Source of the DNA: Gaiellasilicea sp963761905
Lineage (GTDB): Bacteria; Actinomycetota; Thermoleophilia; Gaiellales; Gaiellaceae
Reading direction: 5' to 3'
NCBI GenBank assembly: GCA_963761905.1
Contig: CAVXIQ010000001.1
Coordinates: 248,001 to 312,000, forward strand
DNA: 64,000 nt
Shown here: one piece after another, positions 8,937 to 18,537 of the stretch
How positions within the stretch are numbered: the first letter of the stretch is position 1
How the letters are laid out: every line of letters begins with the position of its first letter
Position numbers and translations under genes: made by a program
Notes under the pieces: generated by a model
What the model saw: the letters and a program-made list of their open reading frames with translations, nothing else
What the model was told of the DNA's origin: nothing
The model's database searches: none

Positions 8937-10105
8937 TGCGCGTCCTGCTCGTCACCGACTGGACGACCGAGGAAGGCGGCATCGAGACCTATCTCAAGCT
9001 TCTCACGAGCGGCCTGCGCGCGGCCGGCGACGAGGTCGCTCTCCTGACCAGCACCGCCGGGCCGGGCGACCACGCCGACTATCGAGCATTCGGCACCGAG
9101 CGACGCTCCGCTCAGGCGCTGCTCCAGATCGCCAACCCGTTTGCGGCACGCGACATCCGTCGGGCCGTGGCCGACTTCCGCCCCGACGCGGTTCTCGTGA
9201 GCATGTTCGAGATCCTGCTCTCGCCCGCGATCTTCGCCGCGCTTCGCGGCGTCCGCACCGTCCTGAACATCGCGTACTACAAGCCCGTTTGCCCGACCGG
9301 GCACAAGCTGCTCCCGGATGGGACGCGCTGCCAGGTTCGGGCCGGTCTTCCGTGCCTGCGCAACCGCTGCCTGTCACCGCCGCGGTGGCTTCGAGAGCAG
9401 CCCCGCTACGCCCTGATCCGGGCTGCGATCGAAAGCGCCGATGCGGTCATCACCTGCAGTCGCTTCATGCGGACGGAGCTCGCTCGCGAAGATATTGCCG
9501 CCAGCTGGCTTCCCTGGCCGATCGATCCGCCCAGCCCAGGCTTCGCGCGTGCTCCCGCTGCTGAGCCGCTCTTCGTCTTCACGGGAAGACTCAGCGAAGA
9601 GAAGGGAGTCGACGTCCTGCTGCGGGCATTCGGCCTCCTGCGGGCTCGCGAGATCGCGGCGACCCTGCGCATCGTGGGTGATGGGCCCGAGCGCGCGCGG
9701 CTCGAGGCTCTGGCCCGCTCGCTCGGGCTCGAGGCGACGGTGCAGTTCGTCGGCTCGGTTCCGCGCGAGCAGATCGAGGCCGAGCTCGTCGCTCCGTGGG
9801 CGCTCGTGGCGCCGTCGATCTGGGCCGAGCCGCTCGGCCTGACGGCGCTGGAGGCGATCGTCCGCGGCGTGCCCGTGGTCGCGAGCGCCGTCGGCGGCTT
9901 CGCCGAGACCGTTCAGCCGGGCGTAAGCGGGCTGCTCTTCCCGAACGGAGACGAGCACGCGCTGGCCGATCGGCTCGCGGAGCTTGCGAGCGGGAGTCTC
10001 TTCCCCGACCGGCGGGTTCGGCCGGGAAGCTCGGAGGCCGCGCTCGTCGTCCACGATCTCGGGCTTCACACCGCGCGGCTGCGCGAGCTGCTTCAGGCAC
10101 CGTGA
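8936..10105 (+). CDS. GT4-family glycosyltransferase
   Basis: A 389-residue, intact GT-B retaining glycosyltransferase. The N-terminal domain opens with a glycine-rich loop after VLLVTDWTTEEGGIETY. The C-terminal domain has GRLSEEKGVDVLL (near residue 221) and the nucleotide-sugar E-X7-E motif in EPLGLTALEAIVRGVPVV (near residue 300). A cysteine-rich stretch around residues 121-145 (CPTGHKLLPDGTRC, CLRNRC) is unusual and resembles a zinc-binding insert. It starts in a TGATG overlap with the Gfo/Idh gene, and its own stop overlaps the flippase start in the same way. Confidence 0.87.
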   Translation: MRVLLVTDWTTEEGGIETYLKLLTSGLRAAGDEVALLTSTAGPGDHADYRAFGTERRSAQALLQIANPFAARDIRRAVADFRPDAVLVSMFEILLSPAIFAALRGVRTVLNIAYYKPVCPTGHKLLPDGTRCQVRAGLPCLRNRCLSPPRWLREQPRYALIRAAIESADAVITCSRFMRTELAREDIAASWLPWPIDPPSPGFARAPAAEPLFVFTGRLSEEKGVDVLLRAFGLLRAREIAATLRIVGDGPERARLEALARSLGLEATVQFVGSVPREQIEAELVAPWALVAPSIWAEPLGLTALEAIVRGVPVVASAVGGFAETVQPGVSGLLFPNGDEHALADRLAELASGSLFPDRRVRPGSSEAALVVHDLGLHTARLRELLQAP

Positions 10106-11381
10106 TGCGGACGACCGTGCTCGTCGGCGGGGTCGGCAAGGCGCTCGAGGCGGTCACCCTCATCCTGCTCTTCACGCTCGTGCCGAGGCTGCTGGGGCCG
10201 TCCGACTACGGCAGCTTCGCCGTCGCCCTGTCGCTCGTGACCCTGGCCTCCGCGGCTTCCGCCCTCGGAGGCCCCACGTGGTTGTCGCGCTTCGTGCCCA
10301 CCGTTCCCGTCGCCGATCGGCCTGGTCTCGCGCGAGCGCTCGCCGTCCGTTCGGCGCGCTGGCGGATCGGCGTGTGCGCCGTGGCGGCAATCGTCGCCAC
10401 GATCCTCGCTCTCGCCGACCCCGACCGCTTCGATCCCCTCGCGTGCTTCCTGGTCGTGCTGGCGATCATCCTCGACGTCGCGGCCACGCTCGTCTACCAG
10501 GTGGGTCTGGCGCTCGGCCGGATCGGGCTCTGGAGCCTGCGCTACCCGATCCAGAACGCGGTTCTCGTCGCCGCGGTCTCCGTCCTGTACGCCGGCTTCG
10601 GCACCCAGGGAGCTCTGGCCGGGATCGCAATCTCGTCCGGCGCCGCCCTCGCGGTCGGGCTCGTGGTCGTGCCGCCGTGGCGTGCGCCGGCGTCGGCGGC
10701 TCGGCGCTCCCCCCGGGCGCCGCCCGCTTCGCGGTCATCTACGGCGCGAGCGGGTTCTGCGTCCAGCTCCTCCACCGCGGTGGCGTCGTGCTCGTGGCGG
10801 TGCTCGCGGGATCGCAGGTAGAAGCGGGGTTCGCCGCGGTCTCGACCGGGATCGCGCTCGCCCTGACGTACCTCGTCTGGCAGTGGTTCGCGCTCGAGCT
10901 ACCGCGGCTCTCGGCCGGCGGGGAGACGCGCCAGCGCGCCGACGCCTCGGTGCGATCGCTGGCCTGGTTCACGCTCTGGGTCGCCGTGCCGGCCGCGATC
11001 GTCGCGGCGGTCGCGTTCGACGAGGTGATTCCCAGGCTGGCCGGCGAACGGTTCGCCGGTGTCGAGGCGTCGCTCGGCCCAGCGCTCGCGATCGTGCCGC
11101 TCGCTCCGCTCACGAGTGCCGGCGCGCAGCTCGCGGCGCTCCGGTTGCAACCGATGCTGCGACTTCTGGCCGCCGCCGTCGGGGCGGTCGTCTTCCTCGG
11201 CGCGGCGTTCGTCCTCGTCCCCGACGAGGCCGCGCTGGGCGCCACGATCGCGCTCCTGCTCGGGAGCGCTGCCGCGGCCGCCGTCGTTGCCGCCACCTTC
11301 GGAGACCTCGTCGAGCGGCGGTTCGTCGCCGCCTCGTTTCTCGGCACCCTCCTCGTCCTCGCCGCCTCGCGCTGGAGCTGA
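10105..11381 (+). CDS. Polysaccharide flippase-like membrane protein (one frame break)
   Basis: About 425 residues with 12 or more hydrophobic segments and the N-terminal LVPRLLGPSDYGSFAVALSL block of the oligosaccharide flippase (Wzx/MATE-like) family. Such proteins flip lipid-linked glycans across the cytoplasmic membrane. A break near 10707, repaired by adding one base, joins the first half to ALPPGAARFAVIYGASGF. It is the last gene of the ileS-led run and ends 32 bp before the convergent ispH stop. Together with the three glycosyltransferases it defines a surface-glycan assembly unit. Confidence 0.78.
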
Positions 11382-11413
11382 CGTCGCCCTCGCCCGACGG
11401 GGATGACGAGCCT

Positions 11414-12370
11414 CTAGCTCTGCAGCTGGGCCAGAGCGAGCTCGCGGCGGAGCTCCACCGGGAGCCGGAACGTCACATCCTCGTCGACCATCCGGAACGC
11501 CTCGATCCGCTCGACCCCTCGCTCGCGGAACCACTCGCAGACGCCGTCGACGAGATGCTCTGGCGCCGAAGCGCCCGAGGTGACGCCGACCGTCTTCACG
11601 TCCTCCATCCACGCCGCGTCGATCTCACTCGCGTCGTCGATCAGATACGAGGCAACACCGCCCGCGCGGGCCACGTCCACGAGCCGGTTCGAGTTCGACG
11701 AGTTGCGCGACCCGATCACGAGCAGCATGTCGACCTCCTCGAGCATCTCCTTGACCGCCCACTGCCGGTTCGAGGTCGCGTAACAGATGTCTTCCTTCTT
11801 CGGTGCGTGAATGGCCGGGAAGCGCCGCCGGAGGACGCCGATGATCTCCGACGTCTCGTCGACGGAGAGCGTCGTCTGGGTGATGTACGCGAGCCGCGCG
11901 TCGGCCGGTAGGTCGAGCGCCTCGGCCTCGGCGACGTCCTGGACGAGCACGGTCGCCTCCGGCGCCTCGCCCATCGTTCCGACGACCTCCTCGTGTCCCT
12001 CGTGACCGATCAGGAGCACGGTGTAGCCGGCGGCGGCGTAGCGGCGAGCCTGCACGTGCACCTTCGTCACGAGCGGGCACGTCGCGTCGATCACGTTGTG
12101 CGCCAGCGCACGCGAGGCGTCGTTGACGGCTGGAGCGACGCCGTGCGCGGAATAGACGATCGTCGCGCCCTCGGGTGCCTCGCATTCCGACTCGACGAAG
12201 ATCGCGCCGCGCGCCTCGAGATCCCTGACGACGTGGATGTTGTGGACGATCTGCTTGCGGACGTAAACGGGCGGTCCGTAGTGCTCGAGCGCGAGCGCCA
12301 CCGTCTCGACCGCGCGTTCGACCCCGGCGCAGTAGCCGCGCGGAGATGCCAGGAGAACGCGCTCGACCAT
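11414..12370 (-). CDS. ispH: 4-hydroxy-3-methylbut-2-enyl diphosphate reductase
   Basis: IspH (LytB), the last step of the non-mevalonate isoprenoid pathway, reduces HMBPP to IPP and DMAPP using a [4Fe-4S] cluster. The three cluster cysteines are in SPRGYCAG (C14), DATCPLVTKVH and EDICYATSNRQ, and the substrate-site TQTTLS and NSSNSNRL blocks are present. At 318 residues it has the usual length. The start is ATG 12370, with a TACCAT box exactly 6 nt upstream, which suggests a leaderless transcript. Confidence 0.95.
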   Translation of the reverse strand: MVERVLLASPRGYCAGVERAVETVALALEHYGPPVYVRKQIVHNIHVVRDLEARGAIFVESECEAPEGATIVYSAHGVAPAVNDASRALAHNVIDATCPLVTKVHVQARRYAAAGYTVLLIGHEGHEEVVGTMGEAPEATVLVQDVAEAEALDLPADARLAYITQTTLSVDETSEIIGVLRRRFPAIHAPKKEDICYATSNRQWAVKEMLEEVDMLLVIGSRNSSNSNRLVDVARAGGVASYLIDDASEIDAAWMEDVKTVGVTSGASAPEHLVDGVCEWFRERGVERIEAFRMVDEDVTFRLPVELRRELALAQLQS

Positions 12371-12376
12371 GTCCGC

Positions 12377-12382
12377 ATGGTA
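12377..12382 (-). promoter_or_regulatory. Leaderless -10 box of ispH
   Basis: On the minus strand TACCAT, 6 nt, then the ATG of ispH. The same TANNNT-N6/7-start spacing recurs before at least ten other genes in this window, which supports it as a real promoter element. Confidence 0.55.
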
Positions 12383-12399
12383 GAGGCGGGAAGCAGCCG

Positions 12400-12480
12400 T
12401 GGGGCGCCGCAACGCCCCATGACTGCATGAGAATGGAGCGGCCCCGACGTTCGGGGGGGTCGTCACGACGGGGCCGCTCC
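12400..12480. repeat. Two GC-rich inverted repeats upstream of ispH
   Basis: Arm TGGGGCG (12400-12406) pairs with CGCCCCA (12413-12419) across a 6-nt loop. A second, stronger pair is GGAGCGGCCCC (12435-12445) with GGGGCCGCTCC (12470-12480) across 24 nt. Neither is followed by a T run on either strand. Both lie between ispH and the histidine kinase gene and upstream of the putative ispH promoter. They could be a terminator-like structure, a protein site, or structure in the kinase leader. The rest of 12371-12634 shows no gene. Confidence 0.55.
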
Positions 12481-12634
12481 AAGTGCGCACCGCAGTCTCG
12501 CTCAGCAAGGCTGATCGCTACCGCGGTTTGCATCGCCCAGTGGGGCCACGCTATTACCCGGAGCCAATCTGCTCAATAGGCCGGACGGCCCATCTTTCAA
12601 AGCCGGAAGGCTCGCTCTATCATCGGCGAAGCCA

Positions 12635-15600
12635 GTGGATGTAGAGACCCAGGCGATCCTTCTGAACGCAGTCCCGTTGCTCGTGCTGGCGGTGCTGTAC
12701 CTCGCGATCAGCGTCTGGGCCTCGCTGGCGGCGATCCTGGTCGCCGCAATTACGGTCGTCATCTTCGTTGCGAACCGAAGCACGCGAAGCACCAGCTCCC
12801 GACGACAACCCGAGCGCCAAGTCGCCGAGCGTTGGCACGGAGAGGGAGCTCGAAGCACGCGGGCGGCTCTCGAGCGCCCTTGCCGGGGCCGCTGACGAAC
12901 CGGCTGCGGCGCGACTCGCGCTGGACGAGCTCGCAGAGCTGTTCGAGCTCGATCTCGTCTACCTGGCGGTCGTCGACGAGGGCGGCGCTCCGCGCCCGGA
13001 TCGTGGCGGCGCGCGAGGCGAGAGCCGACGTCGAGGCGCTTCTCGACGAGGCAGATCGATCTCGGCGGCGAGGCGTCGGGCGTCGGCGCCGCGATGAGGG
13101 ACGCTGCGGCCTTCGCCGTCTTCGACGTCGAGTCGTCGCCACTGGTCGATCGCAGGCTGAGGGAGGTCGCGCGAACCGCGAGCTGCGCGTTCGTGCCGGT
13201 GATCGCCGCCAGAGCGGCGTGATCGGCGTCGTCGTCGCCGCCGTTCGAGAGTCTCGGCATTTCGCCGAGAGCGAGCTGACGCTGATGCAGTCCCTGGCGT
13301 CCGAAACTGGGCTGGCGCTCGTCCGGATCCGTTCTGCCGCCGAGCTCGAGGAAGCGCTCGAGCGCGAGCGGCTGGTCTCGAGGATCGCCCTCGACGTCCA
13401 CTCGCGACAGGATCTCGACGACCTGCTCGCTGCCGCCGTGGACGGAGTCGGGCGGGCGCTCGACGTCGCTCGCTGCTTCATCCGGCTGGGGGAGCCGGGC
13501 GAGCCTGCGGCAGTGCTCGCCGAGTGGGTCGCACCGGGGCACGACCGGCTCGGCGACGCGACGCGTCTCCTCGGAGTCGAGCTCGCGATTCGGGAGGGCA
13601 GGACGATCGGCGGTCGCCGACCTCGCCGACGACGTTCGACTCGAGGAGCCTGGGGACGAGATCCGCTCGCTGCTCGTCACCCCGATCGTCTCCTCCGAGC
13701 GTGCGATCGGCGTTCTCGGAGTCCACGGGCCCGAGCCTCGCCGGTGGACGAGCGGCGACGTGCTCCTGGTGGAGGCCGTCGCGCGCGAAGCGGCCGGGGC
13801 GATCCAGACGAGCCGTCTGCTTCGAGAGAGCGAGCGCAGGCTCGCCGAGCAGGGAGCGCTCCTGAAGGCGGGCGAGGCGCTGACGAGCGAGCTCACGTTC
13901 GATTCGGTGATCAGCCGCCTCGTCGAGGAGCTGCTCGGGCTCGTCGCCGCAGATGCCGCGGATTGCTGGACGCTTTCTCCGGAGGGCGACGAGCTCGTCT
14001 GCCGGGCCGTGCTCGGGCTGCCCGAGAGCGAGGTCGGCCGGCGAATCCCCGTCGAGGGCATCGTCGGAGAGGCGCTCGCGACTCGCAAGGCGGTGCTGAG
14101 GCGCGACTTCGCCCGAACCGAGCGCCCGGCGCCGACGGCGAGCTACGCCATCTTCGCGGAGGTGATGGAGGCGCCGATCTTCTCCTTCGGCGACATCCGG
14201 GGCGTGCTCGGCGTCTGCGCGCTCGAGCATGGCCGTTTCGACGAGTCCGACCTCCGCCTGATCGAGGCGTTCGCGAACCTCGCTTCGATCGCGCTTCGCA
14301 ACGCCGAGGCCTACGAGGAGAGCACGCGGCAGGCGCAGGTCGAGCGCGGCTTCTACCGCATCGCAGCCGTCCTCGCGGAGCCGCTCTCCGCGTCGGCGAC
14401 CCTGGACGCCGTGGCGCAGGCGGCGACGGAGTCGCTCGGCGGCGACTTCTCGGCAGTTCTGCGCAGCGCCGACGGCGAGCTCGTCCTGGCAGGGGCATAC
14501 GGGCTCCCGGCGTCGCTCTCGACCTTCTTCGGCCCGGGCTCTGGATCCGGCTCCGGATCCGGCGGTGCGAGCGAGCTCGAGCCCGCCTCGAGCTCGGGCA
14601 AGCTGCTCGCGTCCCGCGCCCTCCGCAACGACACCCGTTTCGGAGCCGGCCTGCCGGCCGCGGCGGAGGCGGCGGGCTCCCGCTCGCTGCTGGCGATCCC
14701 GCTCGCTCAGCCTCGCGCCGAGGGGAAGGGGCTCGTGCTCGTCTTCTTCGCAGAGGAGCGCGTATTCACCGACGAGCAGCTGGAGCTCGCCGGTCACATC
14801 GCCGGTGCGGCGCGCGGGGCTCTCGAGCGGAGCGAGCTGTACGAGCTCGAGCGGCGCTCGCGCTCGCTGGCGGAGCGGCTCGCCGGCTCGAGCCGGGAGC
14901 TCGCGAGCGAGCTCGATCCCGACAACGTGCTCGAGGAGGTCGTGCGCCGGGCGGCCCAGATCCTCGAGGCCTCCGGCGCTTCCGCCCGCGTCTTCGACGG
15001 TGACGAGCTCGTCGTCCGAGCCGCGTGCGGAGCGGGTGAGGACGACGCGCTCGAGACCCGCTCGGCGTCGACGTCATGGCTCGTCGGGGACATCGTCCAG
15101 TCCCGCACGCCGAAGGCGATCGCGAACGCGGCGCACGATCCACGCGCGCTGGCCGCCGATCCGATGCTTGCGGCGGGCCATGCGGCGTACCTCGGCGTGC
15201 CGATGATTGGCCCCGACGGAGTGGTGCAGGGCGTCCTCGCCGCGTACGACCGGCGTCCGCGCACCTGGCGCGAAGAGGAGCGGGAGACGCTCGCGCTGCT
15301 CGCGGGAAGCGCCGCCGCGGCCCGCACGAATGCCGAGCTGTATCAGGGCGTTCGCCACGAGCAGCAGCGGAGCGACGCGATTCTGGCCAACGTCGCCGAC
15401 GGGATCGTGGCCGTCGACCGCGAAGGAAGGGTCGTGCTCTGGAATCGTGCCGCCGAGCAGATCACGGGCGTTCCGACCGCGGACGCACTCGGCTGCAGCC
15501 CGGCGCAGGTTCTCGGCCGCTCGCTGGAAACCCAGTCCGCGGCGCGCTCCCGTGGCGGGAGCCGGCTCGTCGCGGTCCGGCGAGGCGGCGAAGAGGTGTG

Positions 15601-16412
15601 GCTCTCGGTCAGCGAGGCGGTCATGACCGATCCTGCCGGCGGCGTCGCCGGTCGCATCTTCGCCTTCCGGGACATCTCGGCCGAGCGAGCGCTGGAGCAG
15701 ATGAAGTCGGATTTCGTCTCCACCGTCTCCCACGAGCTGAGGACCCCGCTCACCTCGATCTATGGCTTCGCGGAGACGCTGCTGCGCCGGGACGTGCTCT
15801 TCGACGAGCCCGAGCGCGAGACCTTTCTTCGCTACATCGCCTCCGAGTCGGAACGGCTGACGGCCATCGTCGACCGGCTGCTCTCGGTCGCCCAGCTCGA
15901 CACGGGCGCGATGAGCGTCGAGCTCGCGACGACCGACGTCGCGCGGATCGTCGAGGAGGCGGTCAGTACGGCGGAGACGACGCTCGGCCAGAACGGCCAC
16001 ACGTTCGTCGCCTCGGTCGGGAACGAGTCGCTCGCCGCCGAGGCAGACGGCGACAAGCTCGGGCAGGTGCTCGCTCATCTGATCGACAACGCCGTGCGCT
16101 ACTCGCCCGCGGGTGGCACCGTCACGATCGCGGCGCGCCGAACCAACGGCGTCGGTCGAGGTTCGGGTCGAGGATCAGGGAGTCGGGATCCCGTTCGGCG
16201 AGCAGGAGCGGATTTTCCGCAAGTTCTATCGCGGAGAGGCGGCCGCCCAGACGGTCGGCGGCGGCGCCACCGGGCTCGGGCTCTTCCTCGCCGAGGGCCT
16301 CGTGACCGCCATGGGCGGCCGCATCTGGGTCGACTCGGTGGAAGGTCGCGGGGCCACGTTCGCGTTCGAGCTGCCGGCCGCGACGCGTGAGATCCCGGTC
16401 GAGGGGAGATAG
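12635..16412 (+). CDS. Multi-GAF/PAS membrane sensor histidine kinase (about six frame breaks)
   Basis: Joined, this is about 1,255 residues. A short N-terminus carries two hydrophobic helices (LLNAVPLLVLAVLYLAIS, SLAAILVAAITVVIFV). Then come about five GAF-type sensor domains, a Ser/Gly linker near 14540, a PAS domain (ILANVADGIVAVDREGRVV), the HisKA box FVSTVSHELRTPLTSIYGF with the phospho-accepting His, and an HATPase domain with HLIDNAVRYSP and GLGLFLAEGL. Breaks lie near 12773, 12985, 13053, 13213, 13612 and 16149. The start is GTG 12635. The receiver gene follows 9 nt later and is the obvious partner. The signal is unknown; stacked GAF domains suggest small-molecule, redox or light inputs. 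Confidence 0.85.
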
Positions 16413-16421
16413 GAGCGGCAG

Positions 16422-16862
16422 ATGACGCGCGTCCTCGTGATCGACGACGAAGCTCCGATTCGCCTGCTCTGCCGGGTCAACCTGGAGGCAGAGGGGATGG
16501 GGGTGCTCGAGGCGAGTGACGGGCCGAGCGGGCTCGAGAAAGCGCGCCGCGAGCTCCCGGACGTCGTGCTGCTGGACGTGATGATGCCCGGTCTGGACGG
16601 TTGGGGAGTCGCCGAGGCCTTGCTCGAGGACACGGAGACGTCGTCGATCCCGATCATCTTTCTCACGGCGCGGGCCGAGTTCCGCGACCGCGCTCGGGGG
16701 CTCGACATCGGCGGGATCGACTACATCACGAAGCCGTTCAACCCGGTCGAGCTCGCTCCGCTCGTCCGTGAGCTGCTCGAGAGGATCGAGCGGGGCGATC
16801 TGGACGAGCTCCGGCGCGAGAAGCTGAGCGAGCTGCGCGCGCTGATGTCCGAGTCGCGTTAG
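16422..16862 (+). CDS. Single-domain response regulator
   Basis: A 146-residue receiver with no DNA-binding output domain. Acidic pocket VIDDE (8-10), phospho-acceptor D52 in VLLDVMMPG, switch T82 in FLTAR, and K104 in YITKPFNP are all present. A charged C-terminal helix (DLDELRREKLSELRALM) follows. An AGGAG-like ribosome-binding site sits just before the ATG, 9 nt after the kinase gene. Because it has only a receiver, it must signal by protein contact or phosphotransfer rather than by binding DNA. Confidence 0.9.
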   Translation: MTRVLVIDDEAPIRLLCRVNLEAEGMGVLEASDGPSGLEKARRELPDVVLLDVMMPGLDGWGVAEALLEDTETSSIPIIFLTARAEFRDRARGLDIGGIDYITKPFNPVELAPLVRELLERIERGDLDELRREKLSELRALMSESR

Positions 16863-16870
16863 TAGGGCTG

Positions 16871-17341
16871 TTAGCGACCGGCGAAGTCGGCGGTGACGAC
16901 CACGGCGCCGCGATAGCCCGCGAAGGAGCCGGCCTTGGCGCCGATTCCGATCCGGTCGAAGCCGGGTCGGAGGAGATTCGCGCGGTGGCCGGGACTGGCG
17001 AGCCAGGAGCGGACGAGCGCCCGCGCGCCGGCGAGCCGGCCGGTCCCCCAGGCGAGGTTCTCGCCGAAACGCGGTCCGCGCGCGCCGAACGAACCGAGTC
17101 GCGAGCCGAACGCACCGTGCGTGAACACGTCCGTTCTGAGCATTGTCGTCGTGTGGGCGCGGGCCGCCCGGACGAGCGTGTCATCGATGTCGAGCGGCTG
17201 CACGCCGTGCGTCCTCCGCGCCTCGTTGACGGCCTCGAGGAGAGCCTCCTCGGTGGTGCTCAGCGAGGCCGCAGAGGCGGCCGATCCGAGCATAAGCGCG
17301 AAGAAAACTGCGCTAGAAGCAACAACAACCTGCTTCTTCAT
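16871..17341 (-). CDS. Secreted CAP/SCP-domain protein
   Basis: A 156-residue protein with a signal peptide (KKQVVVASSAVFFALMLGSAASA) and a YkwD-like CAP domain: EALLEAVNEARRTHGVQPL, FTHGAFGSR, GENLAWG and SPGHRANLL. The surface His/Glu cluster of the CAP fold is kept. Bacterial members are extracytoplasmic and of uncertain activity. A TAGGTT box 7 nt before ATG 17341 suggests leaderless expression. A second CAP gene lies at 21492. Confidence 0.85.
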   Translation of the reverse strand: MKKQVVVASSAVFFALMLGSAASAASLSTTEEALLEAVNEARRTHGVQPLDIDDTLVRAARAHTTTMLRTDVFTHGAFGSRLGSFGARGPRFGENLAWGTGRLAGARALVRSWLASPGHRANLLRPGFDRIGIGAKAGSFAGYRGAVVVTADFAGR

Positions 17342-17418
17342 GCCCACGAACCTAGCATCGGATTCCGATTCGCGCGGAACTCCCGGTTCCCTCTCGTGCG
17401 CTACGCTCGCGCCACGGA

Positions 17419-17492
17419 CGGGGTGTAGCTCAGCCTGGTAGAGCGCCGCGTTTGGGACGCGGAAGTCGCTGGTTCGAGTCCGGCCACCCCGA
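17419..17492 (+). tRNA. tRNA-Pro(TGG)
   Basis: Cloverleaf with acceptor CGGGGTG/CACCCCG, D-arm GCTCAGCCTGGTAGAGC, anticodon loop TTTGGGA (anticodon TGG) and T-arm GGTTCGAGTCC. Discriminator A; CCA is not encoded. Confidence 0.95.
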
Positions 17493-17552
17493 TTTCTCGA
17501 GGCAAGCTTCGGCTTCGAGGCACGCTCGGCGACGCAGTCGCGGCAGCGCAGC

Positions 17553-18515
17553 TCAGGCGCCGAGCTCGGCCAGGCCGTCGGCCCGGGAGCGAACCGGCTC
17601 GTAGCCGAGCTCCCGCCGCGCCTTGCCGATCTCGATCGTGCGCTCCAGCCCCGTCAGCCAGACCACGGTGCGGGTGAGCGGCGGCCGGCCCGGCCTTCGG
17701 AGCACGCGCCAGGCGGTCTCGCTTCCGGCCGCGAGCCCGCGCGCGAGCCAGAAGGGGAGCGATCGCTCCGGCGGCACCACCCCCACGGTGGCGAGGAGGG
17801 CGGTCAGGAAGGCGCGAAAGGCGATCGGGTCGCCGTCGGAGATCGAGTAGGCCTCACCGGAGCGGCCACGCTCGGCGCCGAGGAGAATCCCGTGCACGGC
17901 GTTGTCGACGTGCGTCGTCGAGGTGAGCCTGCGGCCGTGGTCGACCCACGTGAAGCGTCCGTCGCGCACGGCTGCGGCGAAGCCGGGTCGGATCGTGCGG
18001 TCCCCGGGACCCCAGACGAGGACGGGTCTCACGATCACCGTCTCGACTCCGCGTGCTTCGCCGATCGCGATCTCCGCCCGAGCCTTCGAGGCCGCGTAGA
18101 GCGCCCGCGAGCGTGGCTGGAGCGGCCAGGTCTCGTCGGCGCCGCGCAGCCGACGGCCCGAGAGGATGGCCGATTCAGACGAGACGTGGACGAGCCGGCG
18201 GATCCCGGCTGCCTCGCAGGCCCGGACGACGTTGCGCGTGCCCTCGACGTTGATCCGCTCGAACTCGCGCCGAGGCGCCCAGTCCGAGACGAGGGCGGCC
18301 GCATGGAAGACGAGCTCGGAGCCCTTTGCTCCGCCGCGCAGCGCCGCCGGATCGTGGAGATCGCCGCGGATCGGAATCGCGCCGGCGGCAGACACGAGCG
18401 CTGCCGACTCGTCCGAGCGGGCGAGCGCCCGGACCTCGTGCCCCTCTGCGACGAGGCGCCGCACGAGCGCCCCGCCGACGAATCCCGAGCCCCCGGTGAC
18501 GAAGACGCCGGCCAC
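17553..18515 (-). CDS. NAD(P)-dependent epimerase/dehydratase (extended SDR, 3-beta-HSD-like)
   Basis: A 320-residue extended short-chain dehydrogenase with the Rossmann motif VTGGSGFVGGALVRRL at the N-terminus, an active-site Tyr-X3-Lys (YAASK, near residue 142) and the downstream VRPVLVWGPGD block typical of 3-beta-hydroxysteroid dehydrogenase/isomerase-like and nucleoside-sugar epimerases. The substrate is not deducible. The start is GTG 18515, with TAAGGT exactly 6 nt upstream, sharing bases with the -10 of the divergent gene. Confidence 0.82.
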   Translation of the reverse strand: MAGVFVTGGSGFVGGALVRRLVAEGHEVRALARSDESAALVSAAGAIPIRGDLHDPAALRGGAKGSELVFHAAALVSDWAPRREFERINVEGTRNVVRACEAAGIRRLVHVSSESAILSGRRLRGADETWPLQPRSRALYAASKARAEIAIGEARGVETVIVRPVLVWGPGDRTIRPGFAAAVRDGRFTWVDHGRRLTSTTHVDNAVHGILLGAERGRSGEAYSISDGDPIAFRAFLTALLATVGVVPPERSLPFWLARGLAAGSETAWRVLRRPGRPPLTRTVVWLTGLERTIEIGKARRELGYEPVRSRADGLAELGA

Positions 18516-18537
18516 GGCGTGACCTTACGCTTGGCGG
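18516..18537. promoter_or_regulatory. Divergent leaderless promoters with overlapping -10 boxes
   Basis: Between two divergent starts 22 bp apart lie TACGCT (18526-18531, plus) and TAAGGT (18527-18522, minus). Each is exactly 6 nt from its start codon, and they overlap by 2 bp. Both transcripts would begin at or near the start codon, and the two promoters could not be occupied at once. Confidence 0.6.

Noticed and set aside
12371..12480. Riboswitch or structured 5' leader controlling ispH
   Set aside because: A TACCAT box 6 nt before the ATG makes a leaderless message more likely, leaving the hairpins outside the transcript.
14541..14575. GGATCCGG direct repeats as a tandem-repeat locus
   Set aside because: They simply encode a short Gly/Ser linker within the sensor kinase.
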